Below, piece by piece: positions 45,280 through 54,053 of a stretch of DNA of 64,000 bases; the stretch's first letter is position 1, and every line of letters begins with the position of its first letter. Origin of the DNA: Burkholderia ubonensis subsp. mesacidophila (GTDB taxonomy: Bacteria; Pseudomonadota; Gammaproteobacteria; Burkholderiales; Burkholderiaceae); NCBI RefSeq assembly GCF_002097715.1, contig NZ_CP020737.1:1426001-1490000 (forward strand), written 5' to 3'. The notes under the pieces were generated by a model. It did not search any database, was not told the DNA's origin, and saw only the letters and a program-made list of their open reading frames with translations. The translations under genes were made by a program, and so were the position numbers.

Positions 45280-46866
45280 TTACAGGTTCGGCGACAGTTG
45301 CAGCGCGTTGGTCAGGTCGCCCATCGGCTGCGCGCCGTTCTGCTTCAGCGCGTCGTCGCGCTGCTGCAGGCCGGCGAGGCGCGGCAGCGAGTAGCGGCGC
45401 GTGATGAAGCGCAGGATCGAGCCCGTGTCGTACTGCGTGTGGTCGACGAAGCCCTTCTTCGCGAACGGCGACACGATCAGCGCCGGGATGCGCGTGCCCG
45501 GGCCCCAGCGGTCGCCGGTCGGCGGCGCGGCGTGATCCCAGAAGCCGCCGTTCTCGTCGTACGTGACGACCACGACCATGTTGTTCCACTGCGGGCTCTT
45601 CTGCAGGTGCGAGATGATGTCGGCGATGTGCTGGTCGCCCGACGTGACGTCCGTATAGCCCGGGTGCTCGTTCAGGTTGCCCTGCGGCTTGTAGAACGTC
45701 ACCGCCGGCAGCGTGCCCGCGTCGATCGCCTGGATGAACGCGGCGCCGTTCGCGCCGCCGTCGAGCAGGTGCTGCGCGCGGCTCGCGGTGCCCGGCGCCT
45801 GGTTCGCGAAGTAGTTGAACGGCTGGTGGTGCGGCTGGAAGTTCGGCGTCGACAGGTCGGCGCCGTAGATCACGTTCGACGTGCCGTTCTGGCTCGCCTG
45901 CAGCGCCTGGCCCCACGCGCCGCCATACCATGCCCACGACACGTTCGCGTTGGTCAGCAGGTCGCCGATGTTGGTCGCCGTCTGCGGCGGCATCGTCGAT
46001 GCGTTGGCCGGGTCGGCGAGCGTCGGGTCGCCGCCCGTGGCCGCCTTGTTGCCGCTCGGCTGGTACGGCGGCTGCATCGTGTTGACCGCGTAGAAGTCCG
46101 GCGTGATCGCGCCGTCGTTGACGAACTTCGGCGGGCCGCTCAGCGCGGAGGCGGGCGAGTTCGCGGCGACCGCCAGCGACTTGCCGTCCGCGTTCAGGAC
46201 CGCGATCTTGCCGGCCGCCGGGCTCGTGTTCGCGTTCGCGTAGAGCGGCGCGCAGGCGCAGATCAGGTACTGGTGGTTCAGGAACGAGCCGCCGAACGCG
46301 CCCATGAAGAAGTTGTCGGCGAGCACGTACTGCTGCGCGATCTTCCACAGCGGCAGCTTCGACGGGTCCGGCGTGTAGTGGCCCATCGTCAGGCCGCCCG
46401 CGTCGGTCCAGGCGGCGTACATGTCGTTCTTGCCGCCGTTGATCTGCATCTGGTCCTGGTAGAAGCGGTGCACGATGTCGCGCGTCGCGATGCTCATCGG
46501 CTGGTTGAAGCCGTTCGGATCGTCGATCGCGAACGGCGCGTTCGGCAGGTTCGCCGTCATCGCCTCGGTGACCGCCGGCGTGATGCCGGTCGCGGTCAGG
46601 CCGCCCCAGACCTTCGGCAGCGTCGCCATCGTCGAGCCGTCGCGATCCTTCTGCGCCGAGTTCGCGGCCGTCACGTTCTGCAGGCCGTTCACGCCCGGGA
46701 AGTTGCCGTACAGGTTGTCGAAGCTGCGGTTTTCCGCGTAGATCACGACGACGTTCTTGACGGCCGACAGGCCCTGCTGCGTGACGTCGTCGCCGCCGCA
46801 GGCGGTCAGGCTGAGCGCGGCCGCGAGGGCGATCGGCGTGTAGCGAATCCAGGCGTGCTTCTTCAT
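45280..46866 (-). CDS. Secreted acid phosphatase/phospholipase C-like lipoprotein (AcpA family)
   Basis: The 528-residue protein has a signal peptide with lipobox LTAC-GGD and the phosphoesterase family core: VKNVVVIYAENRSFDNLYGNFPG (metal/Thr-region with ENRSFD), later HPGYTDV and VVTYDENGGFWDH, the Asp-Glu metal ligands of the AcpA/PLC family. It probably removes phosphate from organic esters or phospholipids outside the inner membrane. ATG 46866 begins the signal peptide. It is divergent from the cytochrome c peroxidase gene, with Pho-box-like repeats between. Confidence 0.85.
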   Translation of the reverse strand: MKKHAWIRYTPIALAAALSLTACGGDDVTQQGLSAVKNVVVIYAENRSFDNLYGNFPGVNGLQNVTAANSAQKDRDGSTMATLPKVWGGLTATGITPAVTEAMTANLPNAPFAIDDPNGFNQPMSIATRDIVHRFYQDQMQINGGKNDMYAAWTDAGGLTMGHYTPDPSKLPLWKIAQQYVLADNFFMGAFGGSFLNHQYLICACAPLYANANTSPAAGKIAVLNADGKSLAVAANSPASALSGPPKFVNDGAITPDFYAVNTMQPPYQPSGNKAATGGDPTLADPANASTMPPQTATNIGDLLTNANVSWAWYGGAWGQALQASQNGTSNVIYGADLSTPNFQPHHQPFNYFANQAPGTASRAQHLLDGGANGAAFIQAIDAGTLPAVTFYKPQGNLNEHPGYTDVTSGDQHIADIISHLQKSPQWNNMVVVVTYDENGGFWDHAAPPTGDRWGPGTRIPALIVSPFAKKGFVDHTQYDTGSILRFITRRYSLPRLAGLQQRDDALKQNGAQPMGDLTNALQLSPNL

Positions 46867-47005
46867 GCGGTGTTCTCTCTCGTTGTTTGTCGCGTGTGGG
46901 AACCGGGTTGTATGGGGGCCGGCGCGAAATTCCGGGCGCCGACCGGCTGCGCGCATTATCTGGAACCGATTTGACAGGCGGGTGTAGGGGCGCTTTCAAT
47001 TGACT

Positions 47006-47048
47006 GTCGGTGGAACGTCACGCAATGGTCATGGAACTGACATAAGCT
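47006..47048 (+). promoter_or_regulatory. Pho-box-like 11-bp tandem repeats
   Basis: GTCG, GTCA, GTCA and GACA begin at 47006, 47017, 47028 and 47039, an exact 11-bp period. The Pho box consists of CTGTCA-type repeats with the same period. The site is between a secreted phosphatase gene and a cytochrome c peroxidase gene. Individual units diverge from the E. coli consensus, so PhoB binding is only a proposal. Confidence 0.45.
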
Positions 47049-47083
47049 CCGGCCGATTTCCCACCGCTACAAGAAGAACGACG

Positions 47084-48433
47084 ATGCAGAGCAATCCGAA
47101 ATCCTTCGCGTCCGCGCGATCGTTGATCCATGCCGCGGCGGCGCTGGCGCTGGCCGCCGGGCTCGCGGCGCTCGCCGGCTGCGATGCGCGGCCCGGCGCG
47201 GGCGCGCCGGTCGCGTCCGTCGTGCCGGCCGCCCAGGCTGCGCCGGCGGCCCCCGCGGTCGCGCCGGCCAGCCAGCCGCAGACGCGCGCGCAGGTGTTCG
47301 AGGGCGTGAAGCAGATGACGGCGCTCGGCAAGCAGCTGTTCGTCGACCCGTCGCTGTCGGGGTCCGGCAAGCTCGCGTGCGCGTCGTGCCACAGCGCCGA
47401 GCATGCATTCGGGCCGCCGAACGCGCTGTCGGTGCAGCTCGGCGGCGACGACATGCATCGCCCGGGGTTCCGCGCGGTGCCGTCGCTTAAATATCTGCGC
47501 GGGATTCCGCCGTTCAGCGAGCACTTCCACGATTCGCCCGACGAGGGCGACGAAAGCGTCGACGCGGGCCCGACGGGCGGGCTGACGTGGGATGGCCGCG
47601 TCGACACGCGCGACGCGCAGGCGCGCATTCCGCTCACGTCGCCGTTCGAGATGAGCAGCTCGCCCGCGAAGGTCGCGAAGGCGGTGCGCGCGGCGCCGTA
47701 TGCGGACGCGTTCCGCAAGGCGTTCGGCGACAAGGTGCTCGCCGACGACCACGCGACCTTCGACGCGGTGCTGCGCGCGCTCGACGCGTTCCAGCAGCAG
47801 CCGGCGCTGTTCGATCCGTACACGAGCAAGTACGACGCGTACTTGGCCGGCCGCGCGCAGCTCACGCCCGCCGAGCTGCGCGGGCTGCAGCTGTTCAACG
47901 ACGAGAAGAAGGGCAACTGCGCGAGCTGCCACCTGAGCCAGCGCACGCTCGAAGGCGGCCCGCCGCAGTTCAGCGATTTCGGGCTGATCGCGATCGGCGT
48001 GCCGCGCAACCGCGCGCTGCCGGTGAATCGCGACCCGCGCTTCTACGACCTCGGCGCGTGCGGGCCCGAGCGCACCGACCTGAAGGGGCGCGGCGAGTTC
48101 TGCGGGCTGTTCCGCACGCCGTCGCTGCGCAACGTCGCGACGCGCAAGACGTTCTTCCACAACGGCGTCTACCACTCGCTCGAGGACGTGATGCGGTTCT
48201 ACGTCGAGCGCGACATCCATCCGGAGAAGTTCTACCCGGTCGTGCACGGCAAGGTGCAGCGCTTCGACGACCTGCCGAAGCGCTACTGGGACAACATCAA
48301 CCACGAGCCGCCGTTCGACCGCAAGCCGGGCGACCAGCCGGCGCTGAACGAGGCCGAGATCAAGGACGTGATCGCGTTCCTGGACACGCTGACCGACGGC
48401 TATCAGGCCACGGCGACGCAGGCGAAACGCTGA
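47084..48433 (+). CDS. Di-haem cytochrome c peroxidase family protein
   Basis: The 449-residue exported protein has a signal peptide with a possible lipobox (LAALAGC-DAR) and two haem c motifs, CASCHSAEHAFGPP and CASCHLSQRTLEG. The spacing and the region KTFFHNGVYHSLEDVMRFYVERD agree with MauG/CcpA-type di-haem peroxidases. These use electrons from the respiratory chain to reduce peroxide, or oxidise protein substrates. An Ala/Pro linker follows the anchor. It is divergent from the phosphatase gene. Confidence 0.9.
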   Translation: MQSNPKSFASARSLIHAAAALALAAGLAALAGCDARPGAGAPVASVVPAAQAAPAAPAVAPASQPQTRAQVFEGVKQMTALGKQLFVDPSLSGSGKLACASCHSAEHAFGPPNALSVQLGGDDMHRPGFRAVPSLKYLRGIPPFSEHFHDSPDEGDESVDAGPTGGLTWDGRVDTRDAQARIPLTSPFEMSSSPAKVAKAVRAAPYADAFRKAFGDKVLADDHATFDAVLRALDAFQQQPALFDPYTSKYDAYLAGRAQLTPAELRGLQLFNDEKKGNCASCHLSQRTLEGGPPQFSDFGLIAIGVPRNRALPVNRDPRFYDLGACGPERTDLKGRGEFCGLFRTPSLRNVATRKTFFHNGVYHSLEDVMRFYVERDIHPEKFYPVVHGKVQRFDDLPKRYWDNINHEPPFDRKPGDQPALNEAEIKDVIAFLDTLTDGYQATATQAKR

Positions 48434-48534
48434 GCGGCGCGCCCGGCGGGGCGCGCATGCTATCCTCGCTGGCTGACGCGCGGGGCGGCGAGCGTTGCGC
48501 CGCGCGGTTTGATCGATCAGCCAAGGAGAACAAC

Positions 48535-48921
48535 ATGTCGATGCGTGCATCCCTTTCCGTCGTCGCGCGCTTGCTGGCCGGCGCCGCGTGTGTCGCCGCC
48601 GCGCTGCCGGCGCAGGCGCAAAGCAATCTCGGTTTCCTGAACGACACGCCGATCACGTACTTCAGCAAGGCGGACGCCGCATCGCTGGCGAAGGCCGTGC
48701 ACCAGGCCCGCGACGAAGGCAAGGACGGCGAGACCACGACCTGGCAGAACAGCGGCGGCGGCACGCAGCTCGAAGCGAAGCTCACGCCCACGACGTCCGA
48801 CAAGGACGGCAAGACCTGCCGCGAGATCGCGACCGAGATCGCCGCGAAGGGCCAGACGATGACGCTCAAGCCCGTCTACTGCAAGACCGCCGCGGGCAAG
48901 TGGCAGCTGCAGAAGCGCTGA
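48535..48921 (+). CDS. Small exported protein, surface-antigen-like
   Basis: The 128-residue protein has AAGGAG upstream, a signal peptide ending PAQAQS and a mature part with TWQNSGGGTQLEAKLTPT ... GKTCREIATEIAAKGQTMTLKPVYCKTAAGKWQL. The pattern of a strand with TCREI followed by C and KW is that of the RT0821/Lpp0805 surface-antigen-like domain, found in many small periplasmic or outer membrane proteins. Function is not known. It may share a transcript with the Nudix gene 11 bp downstream. Confidence 0.7.
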   Translation: MSMRASLSVVARLLAGAACVAAALPAQAQSNLGFLNDTPITYFSKADAASLAKAVHQARDEGKDGETTTWQNSGGGTQLEAKLTPTTSDKDGKTCREIATEIAAKGQTMTLKPVYCKTAAGKWQLQKR

Positions 48922-48932
48922 GCGCGGGGCCG

Positions 48933-49403
48933 ATGAAAGCGGGCAACGCGCCGCGCACGGTGTCGTGCGGCGTCGTGATTCTCGACGGGGTGGGGCGCGT
49001 GTTCCTCGCGCACGCGACGGACACGACGCACTGGGATATCCCGAAAGGGCAGGGCGAGCCCGGTGAAGCGCCGATCCAGGCGGCGCTGCGCGAGCTGATC
49101 GAGGAAACCGGGATCGCGCTCGCGCCGGACCGGCTCGTCGAGCTCGGCCGCTTCGCGTACCGCCAGGAAAAGGACCTGCACCTGTTCGCGGTGCGCGTCG
49201 CCGACGACGAGCTGGACCTGGCCCGCTGCGTATGCACGTCGCTGTTCCCGAGCCGGCGCGACGGGACGATGATCCCCGAGATGGATGCGTATCGCTGGAC
49301 GGCGCCCGGCGACGTCGACACGTATGCGAGCCGCAGCCTCGCGCGGCTGTTCCGCACGACGCTGTCGCTCGCGGACCTGCACCGGCGCCTGCCGCGCGCG
49401 TAA
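48933..49403 (+). CDS. Nudix hydrolase
   Basis: The 156-residue protein has a full Nudix box, GQGEPGEAPIQAALRELIEETGI, fitting G-x5-E-x7-REUXEEXGU. It is cytoplasmic and would cleave a nucleoside diphosphate derivative. The preceding WDIPKGQ is reminiscent of diadenosine polyphosphate hydrolase-type Nudix proteins, but the substrate is not settled. It follows the small exported gene closely and is followed by a bidirectional terminator. Confidence 0.9.
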   Translation: MKAGNAPRTVSCGVVILDGVGRVFLAHATDTTHWDIPKGQGEPGEAPIQAALRELIEETGIALAPDRLVELGRFAYRQEKDLHLFAVRVADDELDLARCVCTSLFPSRRDGTMIPEMDAYRWTAPGDVDTYASRSLARLFRTTLSLADLHRRLPRA

Positions 49404-49421
49404 GCGCGGCGGCGGACAAAC

Positions 49422-49450
49422 AAAAACCCGGCTCGCGAGCCGGGTTTTTT
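49422..49450. terminator. Bidirectional rho-independent terminator
   Basis: AAAAACCCGGCTCGCGAGCCGGGTTTTTT, an almost perfect stem flanked by A- and T-runs on both sides, between the convergent Nudix and glnS genes. Confidence 0.95.
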
Positions 49451-49502
49451 CATGATCGCGCGAGGGCGGCGTGGCGCCACGCCTCGCGGGGCGGGTGGGC
49501 CG

Positions 49503-51212
49503 TCAGGCCGGCTTGCCCCAGCTGTCGCGCAGCCCGACGATCCGGTTGAACACCGGCTTGCCCGGCTTCGAATCGACGCGGTCCGCAACAAAGTAGCCGT
49601 GGCGCTCGAACTGCAGGCGGGTTTCCGGCGCGACGTCGCCGGCGCCCGGCTCGACGTACGCGTGCGCGATCTTCTTCGAATCCGGGTTCAGCGCGTCGAG
49701 GAAGTTCGCGCCGCCCGCGTCCGGCTGCGGTTCCTTGAACAGGCGATCGTAGATCCGCACTTCGGCCGGCTGCGCATGCTTCGCGCTGACCCAGTGGATG
49801 TTGCCCTTCACCTTGTAGCTGTTCGCGCCTTCGGTGCCCGACTTGCTGTCCGGGAAGTAGTTGCAGTGCACGGCCGTCACGTTGCCGTCGGCATCCTTGT
49901 CGAAGCCCGTGCACTCGATCACGTAGCCGTAGCGCAGCCGCACCTTGTTGCCCGGGAACAGGCGGAAATAGCCCTTCGGCGGATTCTCGACGAAGTCCTC
50001 GCGCTCGATCCACAGCTCGCGCGAGATCGGGAACGTGCGCAGGCCGCGTTCCGGATGGTGCGGATGCACGGGCGCCGTGCACGCTTCTTCCAGGTCTTCC
50101 GGATAGTTGTCGATCACGAGCTTCAGCGGGTCGAGCACCGCGACCGTGCGCGCCGCCTTCTCGTCGAGGTCGTCGCGCAGCGCGCCTTCGAACACGCTCA
50201 TGTCGATCCACGAATCGACCTTGGTCACGCCGATCCGCTCGCAGAACAGGTGGATGCTCTCCGGCGTGAAGCCGCGGCGGCGCACGCCGACGATCGTCGG
50301 CATCCGCGGGTCGTCCCAGCCGTCGACGTGGCCTTCGGTGACGAGCTGCAGCAGCTTGCGCTTGCTCGTGATCGCGTACGTGAGGTTCAGCCGCGAGAAT
50401 TCGATCTGCTGCGGCAGCGGGCGGGTGAACACGCCGGCGTCGGCCAGTTCGTTCAGCACCCAGTCGTACAGCGGGCGGTGATCCTCGAACTCGAGCGTGC
50501 ACAGCGAATGCGTGATGCCTTCGAGCGCGTCCGAGATGCAGTGCGTGTAGTCGTACATCGGATACACGCACCACGCGTCGCCGGTGCGGTAGTGGTGCGC
50601 ATAGCGGATCCGGTAGATCACCGGGTCGCGCATGTTCATGTTCGGCGAAGCCATGTCGATCTTCGCGCGCAGCACGTGCTCGCCTTCCTGGAACTCGCCG
50701 GCCTTCATCCGGCGGAACAGGTCGAGGTTCTCGTCGGGCGTGCGCTCGCGATACGGCGACGGCTTGCCGCCTTCGGTCAGCGAGCCGCGGTTCGCGCGCA
50801 TCTCTTCCGCGCTCTGGCTGTCGACGTAGGCCTTGCCGCGCTTGATCAGCAGCTCGGCGAATTCATAGAGCTTGTCGTAGTAGTCGCTCGCGAAGTACTG
50901 GTGGTCGACCGCGTCCTTGCGCCAGTCGAAGCCGAGCCAGCGCACCGCGTCGACGATCGAGTCGACGTATTCGACGCTTTCCTTTTCCGGGTTCGTGTCG
51001 TCGAAGCGCAGGTGGCACACGCCGCCGTAGTCGCGCGCGACGCTGAAGTTCAGGCAGATGCTCTTCGCGTGACCGATGTGAAGGTAGCCGTTCGGCTCGG
51101 GCGGGAAGCGCGTTTCGACGCGGCTGCCCCATTTGCCGGTGCGGTTGTCGTCGTCGATGATGTTGCGGATGAAATTGGAAGCCGCGGGGGCGTCGTTGCG
51201 TTCGGTGCTCAT
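49503..51212 (-). CDS. glnS: Glutaminyl-tRNA synthetase
   Basis: The 569-residue class I synthetase has the HIGH motif in [18 protein letters not shown] near residue 40 and an MSKRK-type KMSKS loop in TSKRKLLQL near 280. It ends with the typical anticodon-binding beta barrels ([21 protein letters not shown]). It charges tRNA-Gln directly. Length agrees with E. coli GlnS (about 554). It is transcribed alone, away from the glycine-zipper gene. Confidence 0.97.
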   Translation of the reverse strand: MSTERNDAPAASNFIRNIIDDDNRTGKWGSRVETRFPPEPNGYLHIGHAKSICLNFSVARDYGGVCHLRFDDTNPEKESVEYVDSIVDAVRWLGFDWRKDAVDHQYFASDYYDKLYEFAELLIKRGKAYVDSQSAEEMRANRGSLTEGGKPSPYRERTPDENLDLFRRMKAGEFQEGEHVLRAKIDMASPNMNMRDPVIYRIRYAHHYRTGDAWCVYPMYDYTHCISDALEGITHSLCTLEFEDHRPLYDWVLNELADAGVFTRPLPQQIEFSRLNLTYAITSKRKLLQLVTEGHVDGWDDPRMPTIVGVRRRGFTPESIHLFCERIGVTKVDSWIDMSVFEGALRDDLDEKAARTVAVLDPLKLVIDNYPEDLEEACTAPVHPHHPERGLRTFPISRELWIEREDFVENPPKGYFRLFPGNKVRLRYGYVIECTGFDKDADGNVTAVHCNYFPDSKSGTEGANSYKVKGNIHWVSAKHAQPAEVRIYDRLFKEPQPDAGGANFLDALNPDSKKIAHAYVEPGAGDVAPETRLQFERHGYFVADRVDSKPGKPVFNRIVGLRDSWGKPA

Positions 51213-51477
51213 GCGGATGGAGTCAGGTTTGGATCGGCGCGCGCCGCGCCGGTTTAATCTTGCTTAATCTTGCAATTCTACCTGAGCGGGGTGCGGCCCG
51301 CGCACCTTGTGCGGGGCCGGCGCGCGCGGATGGCGCGGCCGCACATTATCTCGACAGTGTGTCTGCTGTAACACGACGTAAATCGGATTGCCCGCGGCAT
51401 TCGGCGTTTTCTATGATTGCAGCACCGATTCAATGCCGCCGTAGCGCTCTTTGCGCGGCGGGAGGAACTGAACAATC

Positions 51478-51684
51478 ATGAAGAAAACCACCTTTCTCGT
51501 TCGCACCGCAGTGATCGTCGCGGCCCTGTCCCAGCTCGGCGCTTGCGCGATGACGCATACGCAGCGCAATGCCGGCATCGGCGCGGCCGCGGGCGGCGCG
51601 CTTGGCTACCTGATCACCGGCGGCCCGATCGGCACGGTCGCGGGCGCCGCGGCGGGCGGCATCGTCGGCGCCAACGTGCGCTGA
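51478..51684 (+). CDS. Glycine-zipper small lipoprotein
   Basis: The 68-residue protein has a signal peptide with lipobox LGAC-AMT and a glycine-zipper helix, GIGAAAGGALGYLITGGPIGTVAGAAAGGIVGA. Such small OmpB/SmpA-like or YMGG-type proteins sit in the outer membrane and often respond to stress. No partner gene is obvious. It is preceded by GGAGGAACTGAACAATC, a usable ribosome site. Confidence 0.85.
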   Translation: MKKTTFLVRTAVIVAALSQLGACAMTHTQRNAGIGAAAGGALGYLITGGPIGTVAGAAAGGIVGANVR

Positions 51685-51757
51685 CCGGCGGCGCGAGCCG
51701 CCGCCGTCGCACATCCTTCCGATGGTCTGAATATTGACGGGCAGCTTCAGGGAGGAA

Positions 51758-51870
51758 CGGATGTGCGACACGCCGTCGACCCATCACAACCATGCTTCAG
51801 TGAGCGACGGTCCTCCGCCTGAACGACCCCCCCTCGTATTCGTGCTGCCGGCCATGGCAACGCCGGCCCG
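51758..51870 (+). pseudogene. Degenerate duplicate of the start of the RBBP9-like hydrolase gene
   Basis: This stretch repeats 52818-52928, which is the promoter and first codons of the hydrolase gene at 52878. CGGATGTGCGACAC is identical at the left end, CCCTCGTATTCGTGCTGCCG is identical further on, and ATGGCAA-nn-CCGGCCCG follows. The middle has diverged. A reading of PLVFVLP is kept, but the copy stops being similar after about 110 bp, where the end of the Tat-exported protein gene begins. Confidence 0.6.
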
Positions 51871-51875
51871 TCGCG

Positions 51876-52688
51876 TCAGCCGTTCGGGTAGGCGGCGGCG
51901 ATCAGCTTGGCGCGCAGCGCCGTGAACTGCGCGTACATGTCGTGCACGAGGTACAGGTCGCGGCGGCGTGTCCACGCCTGTCCCGACTGCGCGTCGTATT
52001 GCAGCGGCAGCGGCACCTCGGCGACGGCGGCAGCCGTCATTCCGCGCGCCCGCGACGTCTGGATGCAGCGTTTCGCGTGGTCGCGATGGCCGACGACGCC
52101 GACGTTCCCCATCGCCGCCGCGCTGCCTTCGAGCGAGACGATCGCGGCCGCCACGCCGTCGGTGCTGAGGTAGGTGATCGTGCCGTCCTTCGCGACGACA
52201 GGCTCGATCGACTGCACGTTGGTCATCTGGTACTTCGATGCGAGAAAGCGCGCGATTTCCCACTGCGCGTAGACCTTCACGGACTTGAGCTGGCGAATCT
52301 GGTACACGGTGTCGGCGAGCGCCTCGTTGACGGGGCCCGGGTCGGGCAGCGCCACCTGGTTGCCGCCGCCGACGGGCGTGTTGCCGCTCGCCGCGTTCGC
52401 ACGGTTGCCGAAGCTGTACGCGACGATGCGGTCGATCTGCGCTGCGGGGATCGTCGGCAGATCCCACGTGAAGCCGATGTCCATCAGATAGGGCGAGACC
52501 GTGCCCGCCGTCGACGCGTCGCCGAGCTCGGCCGTCAGCTTGCCGACCATCTGGCGTGTCAGTTCGGCGTCCGACACTGAGGTCGGGGAATCGGCGAAAC
52601 TGTCCCCGCACGCGCTCAGCGCGGCGCTGACGAGCGGCAGCGCGGCGGCGGTGGACGTGGACAGAAGGAACGTGCGGCGCGACGACAT
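51876..52688 (-). CDS. Tat-exported protein with possible DUF218-like fold
   Basis: The 270-residue protein starts MSSRRTFLLS, a twin-arginine signal, and has a lipobox-like SAC-GDS after the hydrophobic part. The mature region includes RIVAYSFGNRANAASGN and NVGVVGHRDHAKRCIQTSRARGM, the latter like the T-S-x-H-x-x-R-A helix of DUF218/SanA-type proteins. This similarity is weak and made by eye. The gene is bracketed by two direct copies of the hydrolase gene start, so it may have moved here. ATG 52688 is chosen for the RR motif. Confidence 0.7.
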   Translation of the reverse strand: MSSRRTFLLSTSTAAALPLVSAALSACGDSFADSPTSVSDAELTRQMVGKLTAELGDASTAGTVSPYLMDIGFTWDLPTIPAAQIDRIVAYSFGNRANAASGNTPVGGGNQVALPDPGPVNEALADTVYQIRQLKSVKVYAQWEIARFLASKYQMTNVQSIEPVVAKDGTITYLSTDGVAAAIVSLEGSAAAMGNVGVVGHRDHAKRCIQTSRARGMTAAAVAEVPLPLQYDAQSGQAWTRRRDLYLVHDMYAQFTALRAKLIAAAYPNG

Positions 52689-52877
52689 CGGGTACCTCGA
52701 CAGGGAATGGGCGGGAGAGGCTTGTTTATAGGGCTGCGGCATGACGCGGCGGTGTCAGGACCGCCGGTTCGCACGCCGCGCGCCGGCGGTCCTGTCGGCC
52801 GGCACTTCCGGGCGAGTCGGATGTGCGACACTCGACCGATATTTCACCTGCCCCATCGCATGTCAAAGGACCCCCGC

Positions 52878-53432
52878 ATGACTCAACCCCTCGTATTCGT
52901 GCTGCCGGGCTATGGCAATTCCGGCCCGCTGCACTGGCAGAGTCGCTGGGAGCGCGATGACGCGCGCTTCGTGCGCGTCGCGATGCCCGACTGGGACCGC
53001 GCATTCCGCAACGGATGGTGTCGCGCGCTCGATCGCGCGGTCGAGGCGGCGCGCGCGCCGGTGCTGATCGCCGCGCACAGCCTCGGCACGCTGACGACGG
53101 CGTGGTGGGCGACGCGCTATGCGCGTCCGGCCGCGCTCGCGAAGGTCAGGGGCGCGCTGCTCGTCGCGCTGCCCGATCCGGCCGGGCCGGCGTTTCCGAC
53201 CGACGCGCACGGCTTCGGGCCGGTGCCGCGCGAGCGGCTGCCGTTTCCGACCCGGGTGGTCGCGAGTCGCGACGATCCGTACGGCGCGCCGGCGTTCGCG
53301 CGTGCGTGCGCGAACGCGTGGGGCAGCGACTTTCACGACATCGGCCCGCGCGGCCACATCAACGCGGACAGTGGGCTCGGCGACTGGCCGGAAGCGCGCG
53401 GCTGGCTCGACGCGATGGGGACGACGGACTGA
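52878..53432 (+). CDS. RBBP9/YdeN-type serine hydrolase
   Basis: The 184-residue alpha/beta hydrolase has the family opening LVFVLPGYGNSGPLHWQSRWE, the nucleophile region AHSLG near residue 60, Asp in ASRDDPYG and His in GPRGHINADSGLGDWPEA. These residues form a complete triad. RBBP9-like enzymes are small serine hydrolases with poorly known substrates. AAGGA lies 8 bases before the ATG at 52878; an in-frame ATG at 52860 is less likely. A decayed copy of its start lies at 51758. Confidence 0.88.
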   Translation: MTQPLVFVLPGYGNSGPLHWQSRWERDDARFVRVAMPDWDRAFRNGWCRALDRAVEAARAPVLIAAHSLGTLTTAWWATRYARPAALAKVRGALLVALPDPAGPAFPTDAHGFGPVPRERLPFPTRVVASRDDPYGAPAFARACANAWGSDFHDIGPRGHINADSGLGDWPEARGWLDAMGTTD

Positions 53433-53560
53433 CCGCCGGTCGTGGTTCATCGAATCGGACACCTTTTTTAACCAAGCGCGAATTTCATGCGATGCGTCGC
53501 GGCGCGACGTGCGCCTTGCTGCCCGTACGATTGTCTTGGGCGCGACGCGCAACCGACTGC

Positions 53561-53589
53561 ACTTTGTGACGAACCCCATAACTTTGTGA
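53561..53589 (+). promoter_or_regulatory. Direct repeats ACTTTGTGA, 20 bp apart
   Basis: ACTTTGTGA occurs at 53561-53569 and 53581-53589, exactly 20 bp apart, hence on the same DNA face. The second copy overlaps a GTG that could start the L,D-transpeptidase. It may be an activator site in the transpeptidase promoter. Confidence 0.4.
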
Positions 53590-54053
53590 TCGGCCGGGCC
53601 GGTAAAGTCACGGCCTATTCAATTCGATCGGAAGGAGGGGGCCATGTCGAGCGGCTCAAGGCGGAATCAACAGGTCGGTGGAAAAGAATCGTCGTCGACC
53701 TCTCAAGTCAGAGAGTGGAGGCGTTCGACGGGGCGGCGAGGGTGTTCCGCTTCGATTGTGTGACTGGAGACAGTGAGCATCCGACCGATCGTGGTGCCTT
53801 CCGCATCATGCGGAAATACCCGTCCTATCGCAGCCGTGCCTATAACGTGCAAATGGATTACGCGATGTTCTTCACGGGAGACGGCAAAGCGCTTCACCAG
53901 TACCACGGGCCGATGCCGCTCTCGCTCGTGAGAATGGCGCGCAATACCGTCAGCGACTGGTTCGGATCACACGGCTGCGTACGCCTGGCCGAGGCCGATG
54001 CGAAACGACTGTACGAGTGGGCTCCGATGGGAACCGTGGTGCAGGTATCGTGA
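53586..54053 (+). CDS. L,D-transpeptidase family protein, start uncertain
   Basis: From the GTG at 53586 this frame gives 155 residues. The C-terminal half is a YkuD-type L,D-transpeptidase domain: RIVVDLSSQRVEAFDG, HPTDRGAFRI, ALHQYHGP and SHGCVRLAEADAKRLYEW with the catalytic Cys and His. Such enzymes crosslink peptidoglycan through meso-DAP. No signal peptide is seen. A strong GGAAGGAGGGG-CC-ATG at 53644 is in the wrong frame for this domain, so either the true start is a GTG upstream or a frameshift is present. The stop overlaps the next gene by GTGA. Confidence 0.65.
   Translation: MIGRAGKVTAYSIRSEGGGHVERLKAESTGRWKRIVVDLSSQRVEAFDGAARVFRFDCVTGDSEHPTDRGAFRIMRKYPSYRSRAYNVQMDYAMFFTGDGKALHQYHGPMPLSLVRMARNTVSDWFGSHGCVRLAEADAKRLYEWAPMGTVVQVS

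Noticed and set aside
51252..51275. Repeat TTAATCTTGC in tandem upstream of glnS
   Set aside because: Two short copies only, close to the gene start, and no clear regulatory logic.
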